Below are positions 21,843 through 31,476 of a DNA stretch of 48,261 nt, piece after piece (the first letter of the stretch is position 1; the number at the start of each line of letters is the position of its first letter). The stretch is from CAZDDY01 sp964504455. GTDB lineage: Bacteria > Patescibacteriota > Minisyncoccia > Phycocordibacterales > UBA9973. Location: the NCBI GenBank assembly GCA_964504455.1, contig CAZDDY010000002.1, positions 1 through 48,261 of the forward strand, given 5' to 3'. The notes beneath the pieces are model-generated. The model saw only the letters and a list, made by a program, of their open reading frames with translations. It did no database searches and had not been told where the DNA came from. The position numbers and the translations under genes are program-made.

Positions 21843-24800
21843 TTAGTCTAGTTTTGCTAAAGGATTCTTGTTGAAATCAATCAAAGTCGGAACTGGGAGA
21901 TTAAGGTCTGGACACATGATATTGTTTATCAAACGTTGGGTCGTAAGATACACAATTCCTGTTGGTTCAACGATTCCCCATGGACCAAGTACATCACTCA
22001 TGTGTTTCTTTTGGAAACGAATAACTGCTTGATATGTCAGTGGACCATAGACACCTGTAACTGGAAGTTTTTCTCCTTCATATTCATTTAAGAATTGTTG
22101 GAGTTTCTTTACTGCTTCTACGTCATTCTTGTATCCAAGTCGGATAAATTTATCAAGATAAATTCCACATGTTGTGGTTGCGCCCAAGACTTGTCCTGCA
22201 GGACCTCCTGCTGTTCCTCCAAATGAAGTCGGCACAACACCTCCTCCACCACCTGAACCATCTGTTTCGCTATTATCTTCCCCACTTTCACAACCTGGAT
22301 CGCCACCTGAGAAATCAATCTTACCATCACCGTCGTTATCCTTGCCATCTGAACAAGCAAATGATGTGAATTCTTGAATCGTAGGTTCAAAGTCGTAAGT
22401 TTCAGTATGCGTATTTATACCTGATTGAATACCGATAACGAATTTATCAACATTAGCAGTAAATGTACTTCCACTACCAGCCTTAAATAGTGTTGTTCCG
22501 GTAAACGCTCCATTATCACGAATGCCTCCGTTTGGTGCATATGAAAGGATTTCTGTCCAAGTACACGGTGTTGCGATAGAACATCCCGAGTTAGCAGCCT
22601 GTGTTGCATTACTAAACCACCAGTTTCCATTTCCACCTGACTCACTGTTATCCATTGGATTCCAAGTTTGCCACACACCATCGGTAATTGTATGGGTGTA
22701 ATAAGGTTCGTATACGAGACGACCTTTAAATGTATTATCTGCATCGGTTCTATCATTGTCGAATTCAAATTGAAGAGCCGGAAGCGCAACTCCTGATGTA
22801 CCACGATATGTGCTGTATGCAAGGCTTACAATTTTATCAAGTCGAGTACCTTTTAGATCCCACATGCCTAAAACTTCACCCTGGTTATTTGCGGTCAAAA
22901 CAAATTCTGCGCTACCTACACCAAGTGGCTGGCCGGTTGGACCAAAAACCATAGCTCCGGTTTGTCCACTATTTGTATTTTCAGGAAAGAAAACCCACCC
23001 GTTCATATTGTTTGGATTTACTACTGTTGTATGAAAAGTGTTTTCGCCTTCTTCATCTTCAGTCATTTTATTGTATGCAACACAATGTGCGGTTTCTCCT
23101 GCTTCAACAAATGTTAGTTCTTGATTGTCATTATTATTTGGATTTGTATCACCATCTCCTTCACAATAAAGACCAAGGATTTCTGAGTGGCCAAGTTTTT
23201 CGTTATCACTATCAGTTTCAACTACAAGATAGCGACCAAATGCTGGAAGACTTGGAATAATAAGTATGCCCCCTTCACTTGTTTGTCCACCTGGAATTGG
23301 TTCAAGGGATAACTCTGGGTATGGCCCATTAGCATCTTCTTGTTCACCATGTACATATCCAAAGTATGCACCACCATCTTCAATACAACCTTCCGGCGCC
23401 TCACCGCCTACACCATTATCGATACGATTTACAAGTGTATTTGCAGGACAAATATATTTTTTAATTTCGATAGAACCAGTGAGAGACTCTTCGGTGTCAT
23501 TTGGCACAAATGTATTTGTGATTGTACACTGTGCATCATCTCCATCATCAAGTGTAATCACTCCTTGGAGTTGGTCTTGCAGTGCTTCAATTTTAGCATT
23601 GATATCTTCTATGAGATTTTCTCGATAACCATTATGCGGACTATCAGGATCACCAGCAATTGCGTCTTGTAAAGAATGTTTCTTTAGAAGCCAATCTTGA
23701 ATTTTAGCTATAGTTTCATTATATAATTCTTCATTATCTGCTTTACATGCACCTGAAAAACTAGGAATATAGTCTGGATGACCATCTTCAGATACAACAT
23801 AGAGCCCTGGATTTACTTCTATTGTTTCTCCAGAAGTTATTAGAGCATCTCCAAGATAGAGTGGGAATGAAGCAGACGACATTTCACCACCAACAACCTG
23901 CTTTGTAACTGTAATAGTTGTCTCTTCGTTTTCATCACTTCCTGGATCACATGTAAGTGATACATCATCAAGATAACCACCATAACTATTATCGGTATCG
24001 ATATCTCTAAATTCAATTTTCGTTGTAGAACTATCTGCAACAAATGTTCGTGTTTCGGAAGTCCAGTTTGTATTTGATCCACCAAGTGCTGTCAAAACTG
24101 CACCAAGGAGTGTACCGTTTGCGCGTGCTTCGATCATGTTTGTTCCAGATTCAGAGCCTGGTCGTGGAGAATATTTGAATTTAAGATGATATGTTTTTCC
24201 AGGAATAGTTGCTATATCTTGCCAGATTTTTACAGGATGATCACCATCAAGTTCTGCATGCTGTCCACCTTCTGCAGGATCTCCTGCAACATGATCTTGG
24301 ATTTCAAGACCAAGTCGGCCTCCTGAAGGGACTACTACCCAGTCTACAAGCCATCCCAAGACTGAACTTGGGTTGAGAACTATATCTTGTACAATATCCC
24401 AAGAATTTGTTGCGAGATCTGGATTTTCAAAACCTCCATTTTGCAAAAGATTAACTCGAGGATTACATGCGAGTGGTTCTTCATCATCACTACAGATATT
24501 TTCTGAATCAAGACTAAGTGTTCCTCCCCATGATCCAAGAAGACCTCCATTACATCCACCAACAGTTCCTTCTGCTTTAAGACTTATAGTGTGTACTCCT
24601 GGGGCTAAGTTCAAATCATTAAAGAGTTGTGCGCTCATTTGACCAACATTGTTGTATCCAAGATATGGAGTTGTTCCGACAAGAACGTTATCTACATATG
24701 TATGTATGCGCACTGATGAACAGTGATTTGGATGTACGTCATATGTTGCATCAACAGTACCAGCTGTCTCTACTGTAATTACTTTATCGTAATTTGTTGC

Positions 24801-27578
24801 ACAGAGCTGGCCGCCTTCTGGAGAATTACACGTCACCATGAATTGGTCCTCGGTATTCTCAACGCACTGTGGACCTTCTATTTCAGGAACATTGAAGGCA
24901 ACACAGTAGTAGTCTTCACCTGCCTCTACATTATTAATCCACTCCCAGTTGTCGTAGAACCAAATATTGTTGTTACAGTACATTTCTGCTGAGACTGGAT
25001 CATCGTGGCTCTGACCAGTAAATGGAATGTATCCTGGCTTAAATTGTTCACGAACCCAGATTCTATCTTCAGTAGGAATATTTGCTGGAGAACTTGTTGT
25101 AAATGAATTCCAACCAGATCCTCCTACTTCAATTTCATCTCCTGGATTACCAACACCATCAAGAGACCACTCAAATGTCCATGGCTCTTCGTGACAATTT
25201 CCGTGTTGTACCAAAAATTCCGTCGCGGTAGTTGCAGTAATCAGAGGAACACCTGCTGCTGACCAGTTTGGGAGATCGGTTTCGTTGTCACACACTATTT
25301 TTGTAGCGTGAAGTGTTGCAGTATTTTCTTCAGGAATCTTTTTGTTTTTTACTGTGAATTTATTTGTGAGCTGATACGCTTGCACAGTTCCATTTTCATT
25401 TGGAAGTGACATAAGCTCCCAGCCATCCTGCATAATTTCACCCACGGTGTAATTTCCATAAGGAACACCGGTAAAATTCACACATCCATTTTCTCCGGTA
25501 ATACCTGCATATCCTTTATTAAGATCAACTGAAAGAGTGCCAATATTGTCTCCAAACCAGCCCTCATTTTGTACACCACCTGTACCATCATAAATTCTAA
25601 AGTTTGCAGGAGCATTTGATCCTTGGATAAACGACTGTGCGTACGTATGTAGTGAGTTATATGCCCCCCAGTTTGAGTTTGGATCAAAAGCATTATTTAT
25701 TTGGAGCTCGAGGATATCTGTACTATATCCAGTATAACCATCCATTTGTGTTGCCCAAGCATCAGTTGTTGAGTACTCAGCATCGACTGGATTTGCACCA
25801 CCTTGGTTTAACCATGTGCCTACTACTTTCGCTAAGTAAGAAACACCAGAGACGAGAGGATTTGAATTTATACCTGCAGATGTGTTTGTTGGAACCAAAA
25901 GATCATTTTGTACTTCTTCACCAGAGAGTGTAAGAGTCCATCCTGAAAGTGGTTGATTGTTTTCATCAACCTTACAAAGTTCTACACTTACAAATTCTGG
26001 AACACATTCGCTTTGATCATTTTGATTTTTAATAATGTAGCCTTGTGGTGGTACAGTCTGTAGCCCTTCTATATTTTTACAAACATCAATAAGTTCTACG
26101 TTGAAGGCAACACAGTGATATGTTTGTCCTCCTTGTGGTGAGCTTATGTAGTCGAAATTGTCATAATTTAAAACGTCAGTATCACAATACATTTCAGCTG
26201 AAACATCATTCCATCCATCTTCTCCACTTGTATCACCACTAAATGGGAGATAGTTTGGCTTCATCTCTTCGCGAACCCAAACTGTTGAAGTATTTGCTGG
26301 CACACTAACTGTTGCAACACCATTTACATTTGTCGGTGAACTAAAATTAGTCCATCCTGCATCAGCATCATTATCTCCAGTATTTTCAGTATATGTTGGT
26401 GACCATTCAAATACCCAATCTGGCTCGAGTCGGCAGTTGCCACCACTTTCACTTACAAAACTTGTTGCGGTTGTGCTTGTTATATTTGGACCACCTGCTC
26501 CCCAGTTTGGAAGATCTTCTTCACTGTCACAGACAATTTTTGTCGCAGAAATAGTTGCTGTGTCAGAAATACAATCATTACCTTCTTTATGATAACCCTC
26601 TGGGACTGTGCCTTGCCATCCTTGTATATTTGGACAAACATCCGGCACGTCGTTATTTGTTATTTTACAAGTCTTAGTCTCTCCTGGGCCAATATTTATG
26701 TTTGAACACTTGTCATAAGTTGTCGTATATCCTGGAGCATTTACCTCAACTACATTATAGACACCTGGAGTAACTGTAATATTATTTTTTCCATCACCTT
26801 CAAAAGCTGTCGCGGGACCGCCATTTACTTGGAATGAAAAACTAGAAGCTCCTTGTGAACCTCCGCTGTTATTTATAACCTTCTTCTCAACAATAAGAGT
26901 TGCTGGAAGCGGTGTTCCTTCAAGAGAAACTCCATCTACACGAAACGCCTCATCACCTGCAGAGACAACTCCTCGAAAACGAAGAAAAAATTCTTCGTCA
27001 TTGAGTGTTCCAGGAAGTGAAAGAGCTTGGAGCGAGCTCCAAGCAGTTGTATTTGCATCATTATCATCAAGTTCGTGACTTGTGATGAGAGACCACTGGT
27101 TATCAGCGGATTCACATGAGCCATTTTTAATATACTCAACTCTTCCAGTATCAGAATTATTTTCAGCATCTGAATCACCTCTCCAGTAATATTTCAAAAC
27201 AAGTGATGTATATCCTTCTGCATCAATTTCCTGGCAGATCCATCCACTGCCATCGTTACCATCATTGTAACGACCTATTTTAGCAAAACGACCCCCGTCT
27301 GGGCTTGCTGAATCATCTCCAGATGAAGGATCTTTTCCAAGAGTTGAGGAATCGCTTTCAGATCCTTTTTCCTCCCAATCTGAAATATTTTTCCAATCTG
27401 ACCCAGATGCGTCTGTCCCATTTGTAAATGAACCATTGGCAACGGGCACTACGGCAGCTTGCAAAACTTTCGGAACAAAAAAAGGCACTATCAAAGAAAA
27501 AATTAGTGCGAATGTTGTGACTCCAGAAAAGAATTTCGACGGCCAAGAATTTCTATTAAACATTTTTATTAATGTCAT
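21843..27578 (-). CDS. Giant secreted surface protein with peptidoglycan-binding C-terminus
   Basis: From ATG 27578 the protein has 1911 residues (numbers below count from an upstream in-frame start, 21 residues longer). A signal peptide (about 27-62) is followed by a jelly-roll-like domain, a prealbumin/Cna-B-like domain (about 248-335), and two copies of a 150-residue module (from about 359 and 774) sharing ATKIVCD...LPNW and AEMYC...YCVAFNV. A DUF642-like carbohydrate-binding region begins at NLLQNGGFENPDL. Near the end come a DGKDNDGDGKIDF calcium-type repeat, a Gly-rich linker and a PG_binding_1 domain (about 1824-1885, with VKKLQQFLN and GVYGPLTYQAVIRFQ). Wall attachment through the last domain is inferred. 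Many Cys pairs suggest disulfides. Confidence 0.88.
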   Translation of the reverse strand: MTLIKMFNRNSWPSKFFSGVTTFALIFSLIVPFFVPKVLQAAVVPVANGSFTNGTDASGSDWKNISDWEEKGSESDSSTLGKDPSSGDDSASPDGGRFAKIGRYNDGNDGSGWICQEIDAEGYTSLVLKYYWRGDSDAENNSDTGRVEYIKNGSCESADNQWSLITSHELDDNDANTTAWSSLQALSLPGTLNDEEFFLRFRGVVSAGDEAFRVDGVSLEGTPLPATLIVEKKVINNSGGSQGASSFSFQVNGGPATAFEGDGKNNITVTPGVYNVVEVNAPGYTTTYDKCSNINIGPGETKTCKITNNDVPDVCPNIQGWQGTVPEGYHKEGNDCISDTATISATKIVCDSEEDLPNWGAGGPNITSTTATSFVSESGGNCRLEPDWVFEWSPTYTENTGDNDADAGWTNFSSPTNVNGVATVSVPANTSTVWVREEMKPNYLPFSGDTSGEDGWNDVSAEMYCDTDVLNYDNFDYISSPQGGQTYHCVAFNVELIDVCKNIEGLQTVPPQGYIIKNQNDQSECVPEFVSVELCKVDENNQPLSGWTLTLSGEEVQNDLLVPTNTSAGINSNPLVSGVSYLAKVVGTWLNQGGANPVDAEYSTTDAWATQMDGYTGYSTDILELQINNAFDPNSNWGAYNSLHTYAQSFIQGSNAPANFRIYDGTGGVQNEGWFGDNIGTLSVDLNKGYAGITGENGCVNFTGVPYGNYTVGEIMQDGWELMSLPNENGTVQAYQLTNKFTVKNKKIPEENTATLHATKIVCDNETDLPNWSAAGVPLITATTATEFLVQHGNCHEEPWTFEWSLDGVGNPGDEIEVGGSGWNSFTTSSPANIPTEDRIWVREQFKPGYIPFTGQSHDDPVSAEMYCNNNIWFYDNWEWINNVEAGEDYYCVAFNVPEIEGPQCVENTEDQFMVTCNSPEGGQLCATNYDKVITVETAGTVDATYDVHPNHCSSVRIHTYVDNVLVGTTPYLGYNNVGQMSAQLFNDLNLAPGVHTISLKAEGTVGGCNGGLLGSWGGTLSLDSENICSDDEEPLACNPRVNLLQNGGFENPDLATNSWDIVQDIVLNPSSVLGWLVDWVVVPSGGRLGLEIQDHVAGDPAEGGQHAELDGDHPVKIWQDIATIPGKTYHLKFKYSPRPGSESGTNMIEARANGTLLGAVLTALGGSNTNWTSETRTFVADSSTTKIEFRDIDTDNSYGGYLDDVSLTCDPGSDENEETTITVTKQVVGGEMSSASFPLYLGDALITSGETIEVNPGLYVVSEDGHPDYIPSFSGACKADNEELYNETIAKIQDWLLKKHSLQDAIAGDPDSPHNGYRENLIEDINAKIEALQDQLQGVITLDDGDDAQCTITNTFVPNDTEESLTGSIEIKKYICPANTLVNRIDNGVGGEAPEGCIEDGGAYFGYVHGEQEDANGPYPELSLEPIPGGQTSEGGILIIPSLPAFGRYLVVETDSDNEKLGHSEILGLYCEGDGDTNPNNNDNQELTFVEAGETAHCVAYNKMTEDEEGENTFHTTVVNPNNMNGWVFFPENTNSGQTGAMVFGPTGQPLGVGSAEFVLTANNQGEVLGMWDLKGTRLDKIVSLAYSTYRGTSGVALPALQFEFDNDRTDADNTFKGRLVYEPYYTHTITDGVWQTWNPMDNSESGGNGNWWFSNATQAANSGCSIATPCTWTEILSYAPNGGIRDNGAFTGTTLFKAGSGSTFTANVDKFVIGIQSGINTHTETYDFEPTIQEFTSFACSDGKDNDGDGKIDFSGGDPGCESGEDNSETDGSGGGGGVVPTSFGGTAGGPAGQVLGATTTCGIYLDKFIRLGYKNDVEAVKKLQQFLNEYEGEKLPVTGVYGPLTYQAVIRFQKKHMSDVLGPWGIVEPTGIVYLTTQRLINNIMCPDLNLPVPTLIDFNKNPLAKLD

Positions 27579-27761
27579 AATTTTACTATTAAAATAATTA
27601 TTTATAAGGACGACGGAAACACAAAAATAGATCAATGCCATTTCCCTGCGACTAGAATAGAAATGGATCTTTTAGACCTTTGTATCAACTATATACTTAC
27701 TTGACAGTATAGCAAGAAATATGTGGATTTCGTGTGAATAAGAAAAACACATCTTTTTAAG

Positions 27762-28778
27762 CTACAAAAAGACGAAAGATGCACCAAAAACGTTTACAAA
27801 CAAAATATATAATCCTGCCATAAGAACAAGAACAGTAATACCTGAAACTATACTAGGCATGTGCTGGTGTTCAATCTCAATAAAAATATGCAGAAGGATC
27901 GCAAGTAAAATCAAAGCACTTAAGGCAAGGTAAACCTGCATCATTAGTCTCGATGGTGTTAAGAAAAATTTATCGAGCCAAGAAATACGAGCTGGTTCTG
28001 CTGGAGTTGACACAACAGCAGGAATAAGATTTTCATCAAGTGCTTTAAACTCTTGAGAAACAGGTGTATCAGAGACAACTTCAATTTTTTCATTTAATCC
28101 TTGTGTCACATCTGATGCTGTCTCACTTTTCACAATACCAGATTGAGTAGATACTACTTCTTTAGCTTTCTCTGTTTTGTTGGGTATTTTGGATGGTTCA
28201 GTTTTTGTTTGTGTAAACTGCGCTGGTGCACCGAAAAGCTGTACAACAAAAATAGTTGGATTGCCATTATATATACCATTTGAGGTTGCAATGCCGATTT
28301 CTTTAAAGTTTTGACCCAATATATTTGCTCTGTGTCCAGGACTGTTCATCCAGGCAACTTCAACATCATGAGAGCTGGAAAAATTTACTGCAAGGTTCTC
28401 GCCTGCATGCAAGAAGGTATATCCGGCTTTTTTAAACCAGTGCCAAGGTGTTATCCCTTGGGGACTCACATGGGCAAAATAACCATATGTAGACATGTCG
28501 TTTGCCTTCATTGAAGCTGCTGTAATAAGCTTACTGTTTGTAGAAAGCGCATTAAGATTATTTTGTGCACGATCCTGATTTGTAAGTTGTACTAGAGTAT
28601 CAGGCAAAATAATCTGGGCTAATCCAGAAGTATCCGCAAGTGATTTCATTGTAAAAGATCCAGCAAAAACTACCACAACTAAAAAGACAAGGAAGTTAAT
28701 CGAACGACGTCTTAAGAAGTGTGGTTTGTATTCGTTTGTGTGATGCGGAATGAAATATTTATGGAGGGTCTTTCGCAT
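27762..28778 (-). CDS. CAP/SCP-domain membrane protein
   Basis: The 338-residue protein has an N-terminal helix (about 28-48), a CAP domain (about 60-185) and two C-terminal hydrophobic helices (about 276-298 and 310-333). The CAP signatures are NQDRAQNNLNAL, GYFAHVSPQG, AGENLAVNF and AWMNSPGHRANIL, with the conserved His residues. A Glu/Thr/Ser-rich linker (about 188-260) follows. The CAP domain should face outside. Its function is unknown in bacteria. A near-consensus promoter stands 6 bases before the ATG. Confidence 0.9.
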   Translation of the reverse strand: MRKTLHKYFIPHHTNEYKPHFLRRRSINFLVFLVVVVFAGSFTMKSLADTSGLAQIILPDTLVQLTNQDRAQNNLNALSTNSKLITAASMKANDMSTYGYFAHVSPQGITPWHWFKKAGYTFLHAGENLAVNFSSSHDVEVAWMNSPGHRANILGQNFKEIGIATSNGIYNGNPTIFVVQLFGAPAQFTQTKTEPSKIPNKTEKAKEVVSTQSGIVKSETASDVTQGLNEKIEVVSDTPVSQEFKALDENLIPAVVSTPAEPARISWLDKFFLTPSRLMMQVYLALSALILLAILLHIFIEIEHQHMPSIVSGITVLVLMAGLYILFVNVFGASFVFL

Positions 28779-28784
28779 ATGTAT

Positions 28785-28813
28785 ATTATAAAATAAAAAA
28801 ACTACTGTGTCAA
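28785..28813 (-). promoter_or_regulatory. Consensus promoter for leaderless CAP-domain gene
   Basis: On minus, perfect TTGACA (28808-28813), 17-base spacer and perfect TATAAT (28785-28790), with only 6 bases to the ATG at 28778. Transcription should start at the start codon. Confidence 0.88.
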
Positions 28814-28816
28814 AAG

Positions 28817-29071
28817 CTACTTTTTTCTCTTTGTTTTACTTCTTTTAAAGAAAAGGAGTCTAAAAAGAAAACTCTCTCGCACTTCTTCAATCATTTCTTT
28901 TGCGTCTTGGGAAAGCTCCCCTGCTGTTGATTCAATCTGTTTTAGGATTTGATTACACAGATGGAAAAATCGCATCAACTGTATAGATAGCAAAATAAAG
29001 AAAATAATAAAAATCGTAACGGCAATAGTACTTACGAAAAAGAAAATATCCGCTTTCATAATAGTTTCCAT
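28817..29071 (-). CDS. Small single-pass membrane protein, unknown function
   Basis: The 84-residue protein has one long hydrophobic helix (about 9-34), then an amphipathic helix with Cys and Glu (about 36-66) and a strongly basic end (KRSKTKRKK). The arrangement recalls short DUF948-like or phage-shock-like helical anchors but no family can be named. Its leaderless-type promoter is divergent from that of the 29113 gene, with 41 bases between the start codons. Confidence 0.65.
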   Translation of the reverse strand: METIMKADIFFFVSTIAVTIFIIFFILLSIQLMRFFHLCNQILKQIESTAGELSQDAKEMIEEVRESFLFRLLFFKRSKTKRKK

Positions 29072-29077
29072 ATACCT

Positions 29078-29086
29078 ACTATAACA
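29078..29086 (-). promoter_or_regulatory. Extended -10 for leaderless 28817 gene
   Basis: TGT-TATAGT on minus, 6 bases before the ATG at 29071. Confidence 0.72.
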
Positions 29087-29097
29087 GAATCAAAGAA

Positions 29098-29106
29098 TGC
29101 TACACT
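29098..29106 (+). promoter_or_regulatory. Extended -10 for leaderless 29113 gene
   Basis: TGC-TACACT on plus, 6 bases before the ATG at 29113. It rules out the in-frame GTG at 29107. Confidence 0.72.
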
Positions 29107-29112
29107 GTGTAT

Positions 29113-29715
29113 ATGTTTGGGCTCACTCAGGAAGAAGAATACCTCTTTAAAAAGCTCTCCTCCCCCGCGCGTATTCAAGACTTTCTAGATACACTCCCTA
29201 TAAACAAAGAACGAAATGGTGATACGTGTTCTTCGCCTCGCAAAGCATTGAGACGAGGAACAATACATTGCATTGAAGGTGCATTTTTAGCTGCATCGAT
29301 ACTATGGTATCACGGAGAAAAACCACTATTACTTGATTTGAAAAGTAGTGCTCATGATTTCGATCATGTAGTTGCGCTTTTTAAAAAAAATGGTCTCTGG
29401 GGTGCAATTTCAAAAACAAATCACGCCGTGTTGCGTTACCGAGAGCCGGTATATAAAAGTGTACGTGAACTTGCCCTCTCATACTTTCACGAGTACTTTA
29501 CACACACTGGGGAAAAAACGTTACGGAGTTTTTCTAAGCCTTTTAATTTAAGAAAATTTGGAACAAGCTGGATAACAAGTGAAGATGAGCTTTGGGATAT
29601 TGGTGCGAAACTTGATGACTTTCCTCATATTAAAATTATTAATGATTTCTCTACGAAAAACCTAAGGCGTGCTGATAAAATCGAGATACAAGCTGGAAAA
29701 CTAACAGAATATTAA
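29113..29715 (+). CDS. Transglutaminase-like superfamily protein (predicted)
   Basis: The 200-residue product has RRGTIHCIEGAFLAASILWY, a helix starting with Cys (about 56) after a short R-G turn, and HDFDHVVALFKKNGLWGAIS with His (about 84) in a beta strand. A Cys at a helix start and a downstream strand His are the layout of the transglutaminase/papain-like core; the third residue could be Asn in SKTNHAVL. The exact activity is unknown. It is convergent with msrB, and the two stops share a TTAA palindrome. Confidence 0.6.
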   Translation: MFGLTQEEEYLFKKLSSPARIQDFLDTLPINKERNGDTCSSPRKALRRGTIHCIEGAFLAASILWYHGEKPLLLDLKSSAHDFDHVVALFKKNGLWGAISKTNHAVLRYREPVYKSVRELALSYFHEYFTHTGEKTLRSFSKPFNLRKFGTSWITSEDELWDIGAKLDDFPHIKIINDFSTKNLRRADKIEIQAGKLTEY

Positions 29716-30125
29716 GATTCTTTTTTTTCTTCAAATAAAAGACAGGTTGAATTTAAACAATAATGTTTACCTGTTTTTGCCTCCTTGTCATCAAACACAT
29801 GTCCCAGATGAGAACCACACACAGCACAAACTATCTCTGTACGATGCATACCCAAAGAATGGTCATCAAGATACCTAATAGCTCCTGGAAGCGCCTCATC
29901 AAAGGACGGCCACCCCACTAAACCTGGGGTTTTTGTTTCGTATTTTGTATCTGAAGCAAAGAGCTGATTACCACATACCTTGCACTGATACATTCCTTCT
30001 CGGTTCTCATACAACAAGTCTCCTGAGTGTGGAGGCTCGGTGCCCTTTTCTCGAAGCACATGATACTCTTCTTGTGTGAGTTTCTCTCTTAACTCTTCTT
30101 CAGTTGGAATAATATACTCATTCAT
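29712..30125 (-). CDS. msrB: Peptide methionine-R-sulfoxide reductase
   Basis: The 137-residue enzyme reduces R-methionine sulfoxide. It has two CxxC zinc pairs (Cys48/51, Cys100/103), the GWPSFDEALPGAI motif, the SHLGHVFDD motif and the catalytic Cys123 in HYCLNS. It follows msrA by 2 bases, so both stereoisomers are handled by one operon. Cytoplasmic, as no signal peptide is seen. Confidence 0.96.
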   Translation of the reverse strand: MNEYIIPTEEELREKLTQEEYHVLREKGTEPPHSGDLLYENREGMYQCKVCGNQLFASDTKYETKTPGLVGWPSFDEALPGAIRYLDDHSLGMHRTEIVCAVCGSHLGHVFDDKEAKTGKHYCLNSTCLLFEEKKES

Positions 30126-30127
30126 AC

Positions 30128-30670
30128 CTATAGTGATTTTAGCAAACTTCCAAATTCTTTTTGAACTTTTTCTAATTTTGGATTAATTACCAGCTGACAA
30201 TAAGTTTTATTTTTGTTTTGAGCATAATAGTCGCGATGTTCTTTTTCCGCTGGGTAAAAAATTGGTAGAGGTAAAAGTTCAGTAACAATAGATTCACCTT
30301 CATGATGTGAACTATTTATAGATGCAATGAAATTTTCTGCTTCCCTATACTGATCATCAGTTTCGTAAAAAACAACTGAACGATATTGTGTTCCAACATC
30401 ATTCCCTTGCCTATTTAAGGTCGTCGGATCATGAGAAGCGAAAAAAACTGTCAATAAATCTCTAAAATTAACTTGTGATGGATCATATTCAACCTTCGCA
30501 ACCTCAGCATGTCCTGTGTCACCAGTAAGAACACTATAATAGGTTGGGTCAGTTGTGTGACCCCCTGCGTAGCCTGGCATAACTGAAACGACCCCTTTAA
30601 TCATTTTAAATACAGCTTCTGTACACCAAAAACATCCTCCACCAAATAATACTTGTCGTCTTTCTTGCAT
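30128..30670 (-). CDS. msrA: Peptide methionine-S-sulfoxide reductase
   Basis: The 180-residue enzyme has the active-site motif GGGCFWCTEAVF with catalytic Cys13, and the typical GYAGG, GHAEVAKVEYDP and FFASHDPTTLNRQGNDVGTQ segments. The start at 30670 is set by the TATAAT box that ends 9 bases upstream; a TTG at 30688 lies across that promoter. It forms an operon with msrB. Confidence 0.96.
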   Translation of the reverse strand: MQERRQVLFGGGCFWCTEAVFKMIKGVVSVMPGYAGGHTTDPTYYSVLTGDTGHAEVAKVEYDPSQVNFRDLLTVFFASHDPTTLNRQGNDVGTQYRSVVFYETDDQYREAENFIASINSSHHEGESIVTELLPLPIFYPAEKEHRDYYAQNKNKTYCQLVINPKLEKVQKEFGSLLKSL

Positions 30671-30679
30671 ACTTGTTCT

Positions 30680-30685
30680 ATTATA
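30680..30685 (-). promoter_or_regulatory. -10 box of the msrA-msrB operon
   Basis: TATAAT on minus, 9 bases before the ATG at 30670; predicted leader of about 3 bases. A weak TGCCAA -35 lies 17 bases upstream. Confidence 0.6.
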
Positions 30686-30734
30686 CAAAATAAATTAACT
30701 ACTTGGCAGAAAAATTTGTGGGTATATACTTTAC

Positions 30735-30763
30735 CTGACACTGCTATCTTTTGAGCCTATACT
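30735..30763 (+). promoter_or_regulatory. Promoter of the sigma-factor gene
   Basis: CTGACA (30735-30740), 17-base spacer, TATACT (30758-30763). Leader of about 30 bases to the ATG at 30800. Confidence 0.7.
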
Positions 30764-30799
30764 CATCTGATGGCGCTTTAAAACCAAAAATCAATAGAT

Positions 30800-31414
30800 A
30801 TGAAACAGCTAGTAATTTTATCAGACTCTGAACTAATCAGCTTATTTTTTTCTGGAAACGAAGAGGCTTTTAGTGCTTTAATCGAAAAACATCGTTACTA
30901 TTTACTAAAAGCAATACTAAGTTCCTGCCACAACTGCGACCAGGTAAAGCTTTCAGAAATTCAACAAATCACATACATAAAAGCTCTGACTGCACTAAGA
31001 GAAAATCGTTACCTTGAAGAATCAAACTTTGCTGCCTGGATTTCAAGGATAGCTATCAATGTTTGCATTGATCTAGGCCGCGAAGAAAAAAGGAGTAAAG
31101 TGATTTACAAACCTGAAGAGACATTCTTTGGATTACCAGGGCCAAAGAGCCTAAATTCTGAAGAAAGTATGGTTATGAAAGAATTATACATCTTCCTTAA
31201 ACAATGCATTGAAGAACTCGAACCATGCCAGAGAGAAGTAGTACTACTTAGAATGCACGGCTTCAAATTCATTCAAATCGCTGAAATGCAACAAAAAACC
31301 ATAAATACGGTGCAAGGAGCAATGCGCTACGCAAGAAAAAATATTGCGAAGAAGTTGTTAAGCGAATACAGTGAGTATATTCCTCACTATCTAAGAAAAA
31401 CAGTTGCTGCGTAA
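30800..31414 (+). CDS. ECF-like sigma-70 family RNA polymerase sigma factor
   Basis: The 204-residue protein has a region 2 (about 18-95) with EEAFSALIEKHRYYLLKAIL and FAAWISRIAINVCIDLGREE (the 2.3/2.4 promoter-opening part), and a region 4 (about 135-190) with LEPCQREVVLLRMHGFKFIQ and a helix-turn-helix IAEMQQKTINTVQGAMRYAR. Regions 1 and 3 are missing, as in ECF sigma factors. No anti-sigma gene is next to it. It is monocistronic, with its own promoter and terminator. Its regulon is unknown. Confidence 0.88.
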   Translation: MKQLVILSDSELISLFFSGNEEAFSALIEKHRYYLLKAILSSCHNCDQVKLSEIQQITYIKALTALRENRYLEESNFAAWISRIAINVCIDLGREEKRSKVIYKPEETFFGLPGPKSLNSEESMVMKELYIFLKQCIEELEPCQREVVLLRMHGFKFIQIAEMQQKTINTVQGAMRYARKNIAKKLLSEYSEYIPHYLRKTVAA

Positions 31415-31431
31415 TAAAACCTACTTAGCAC

Positions 31432-31458
31432 AAACCCTGGCCATCCCGGGGTTTTTTA
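31432..31458 (+). terminator. Terminator after the sigma-factor gene
   Basis: AAACCCTGG and CCCGGGGTTT pair (nine pairs, one G-T) around a short loop, followed by a T run. Confidence 0.85.
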
Positions 31459-31476
31459 TTTATACTCTTTTCTAGT

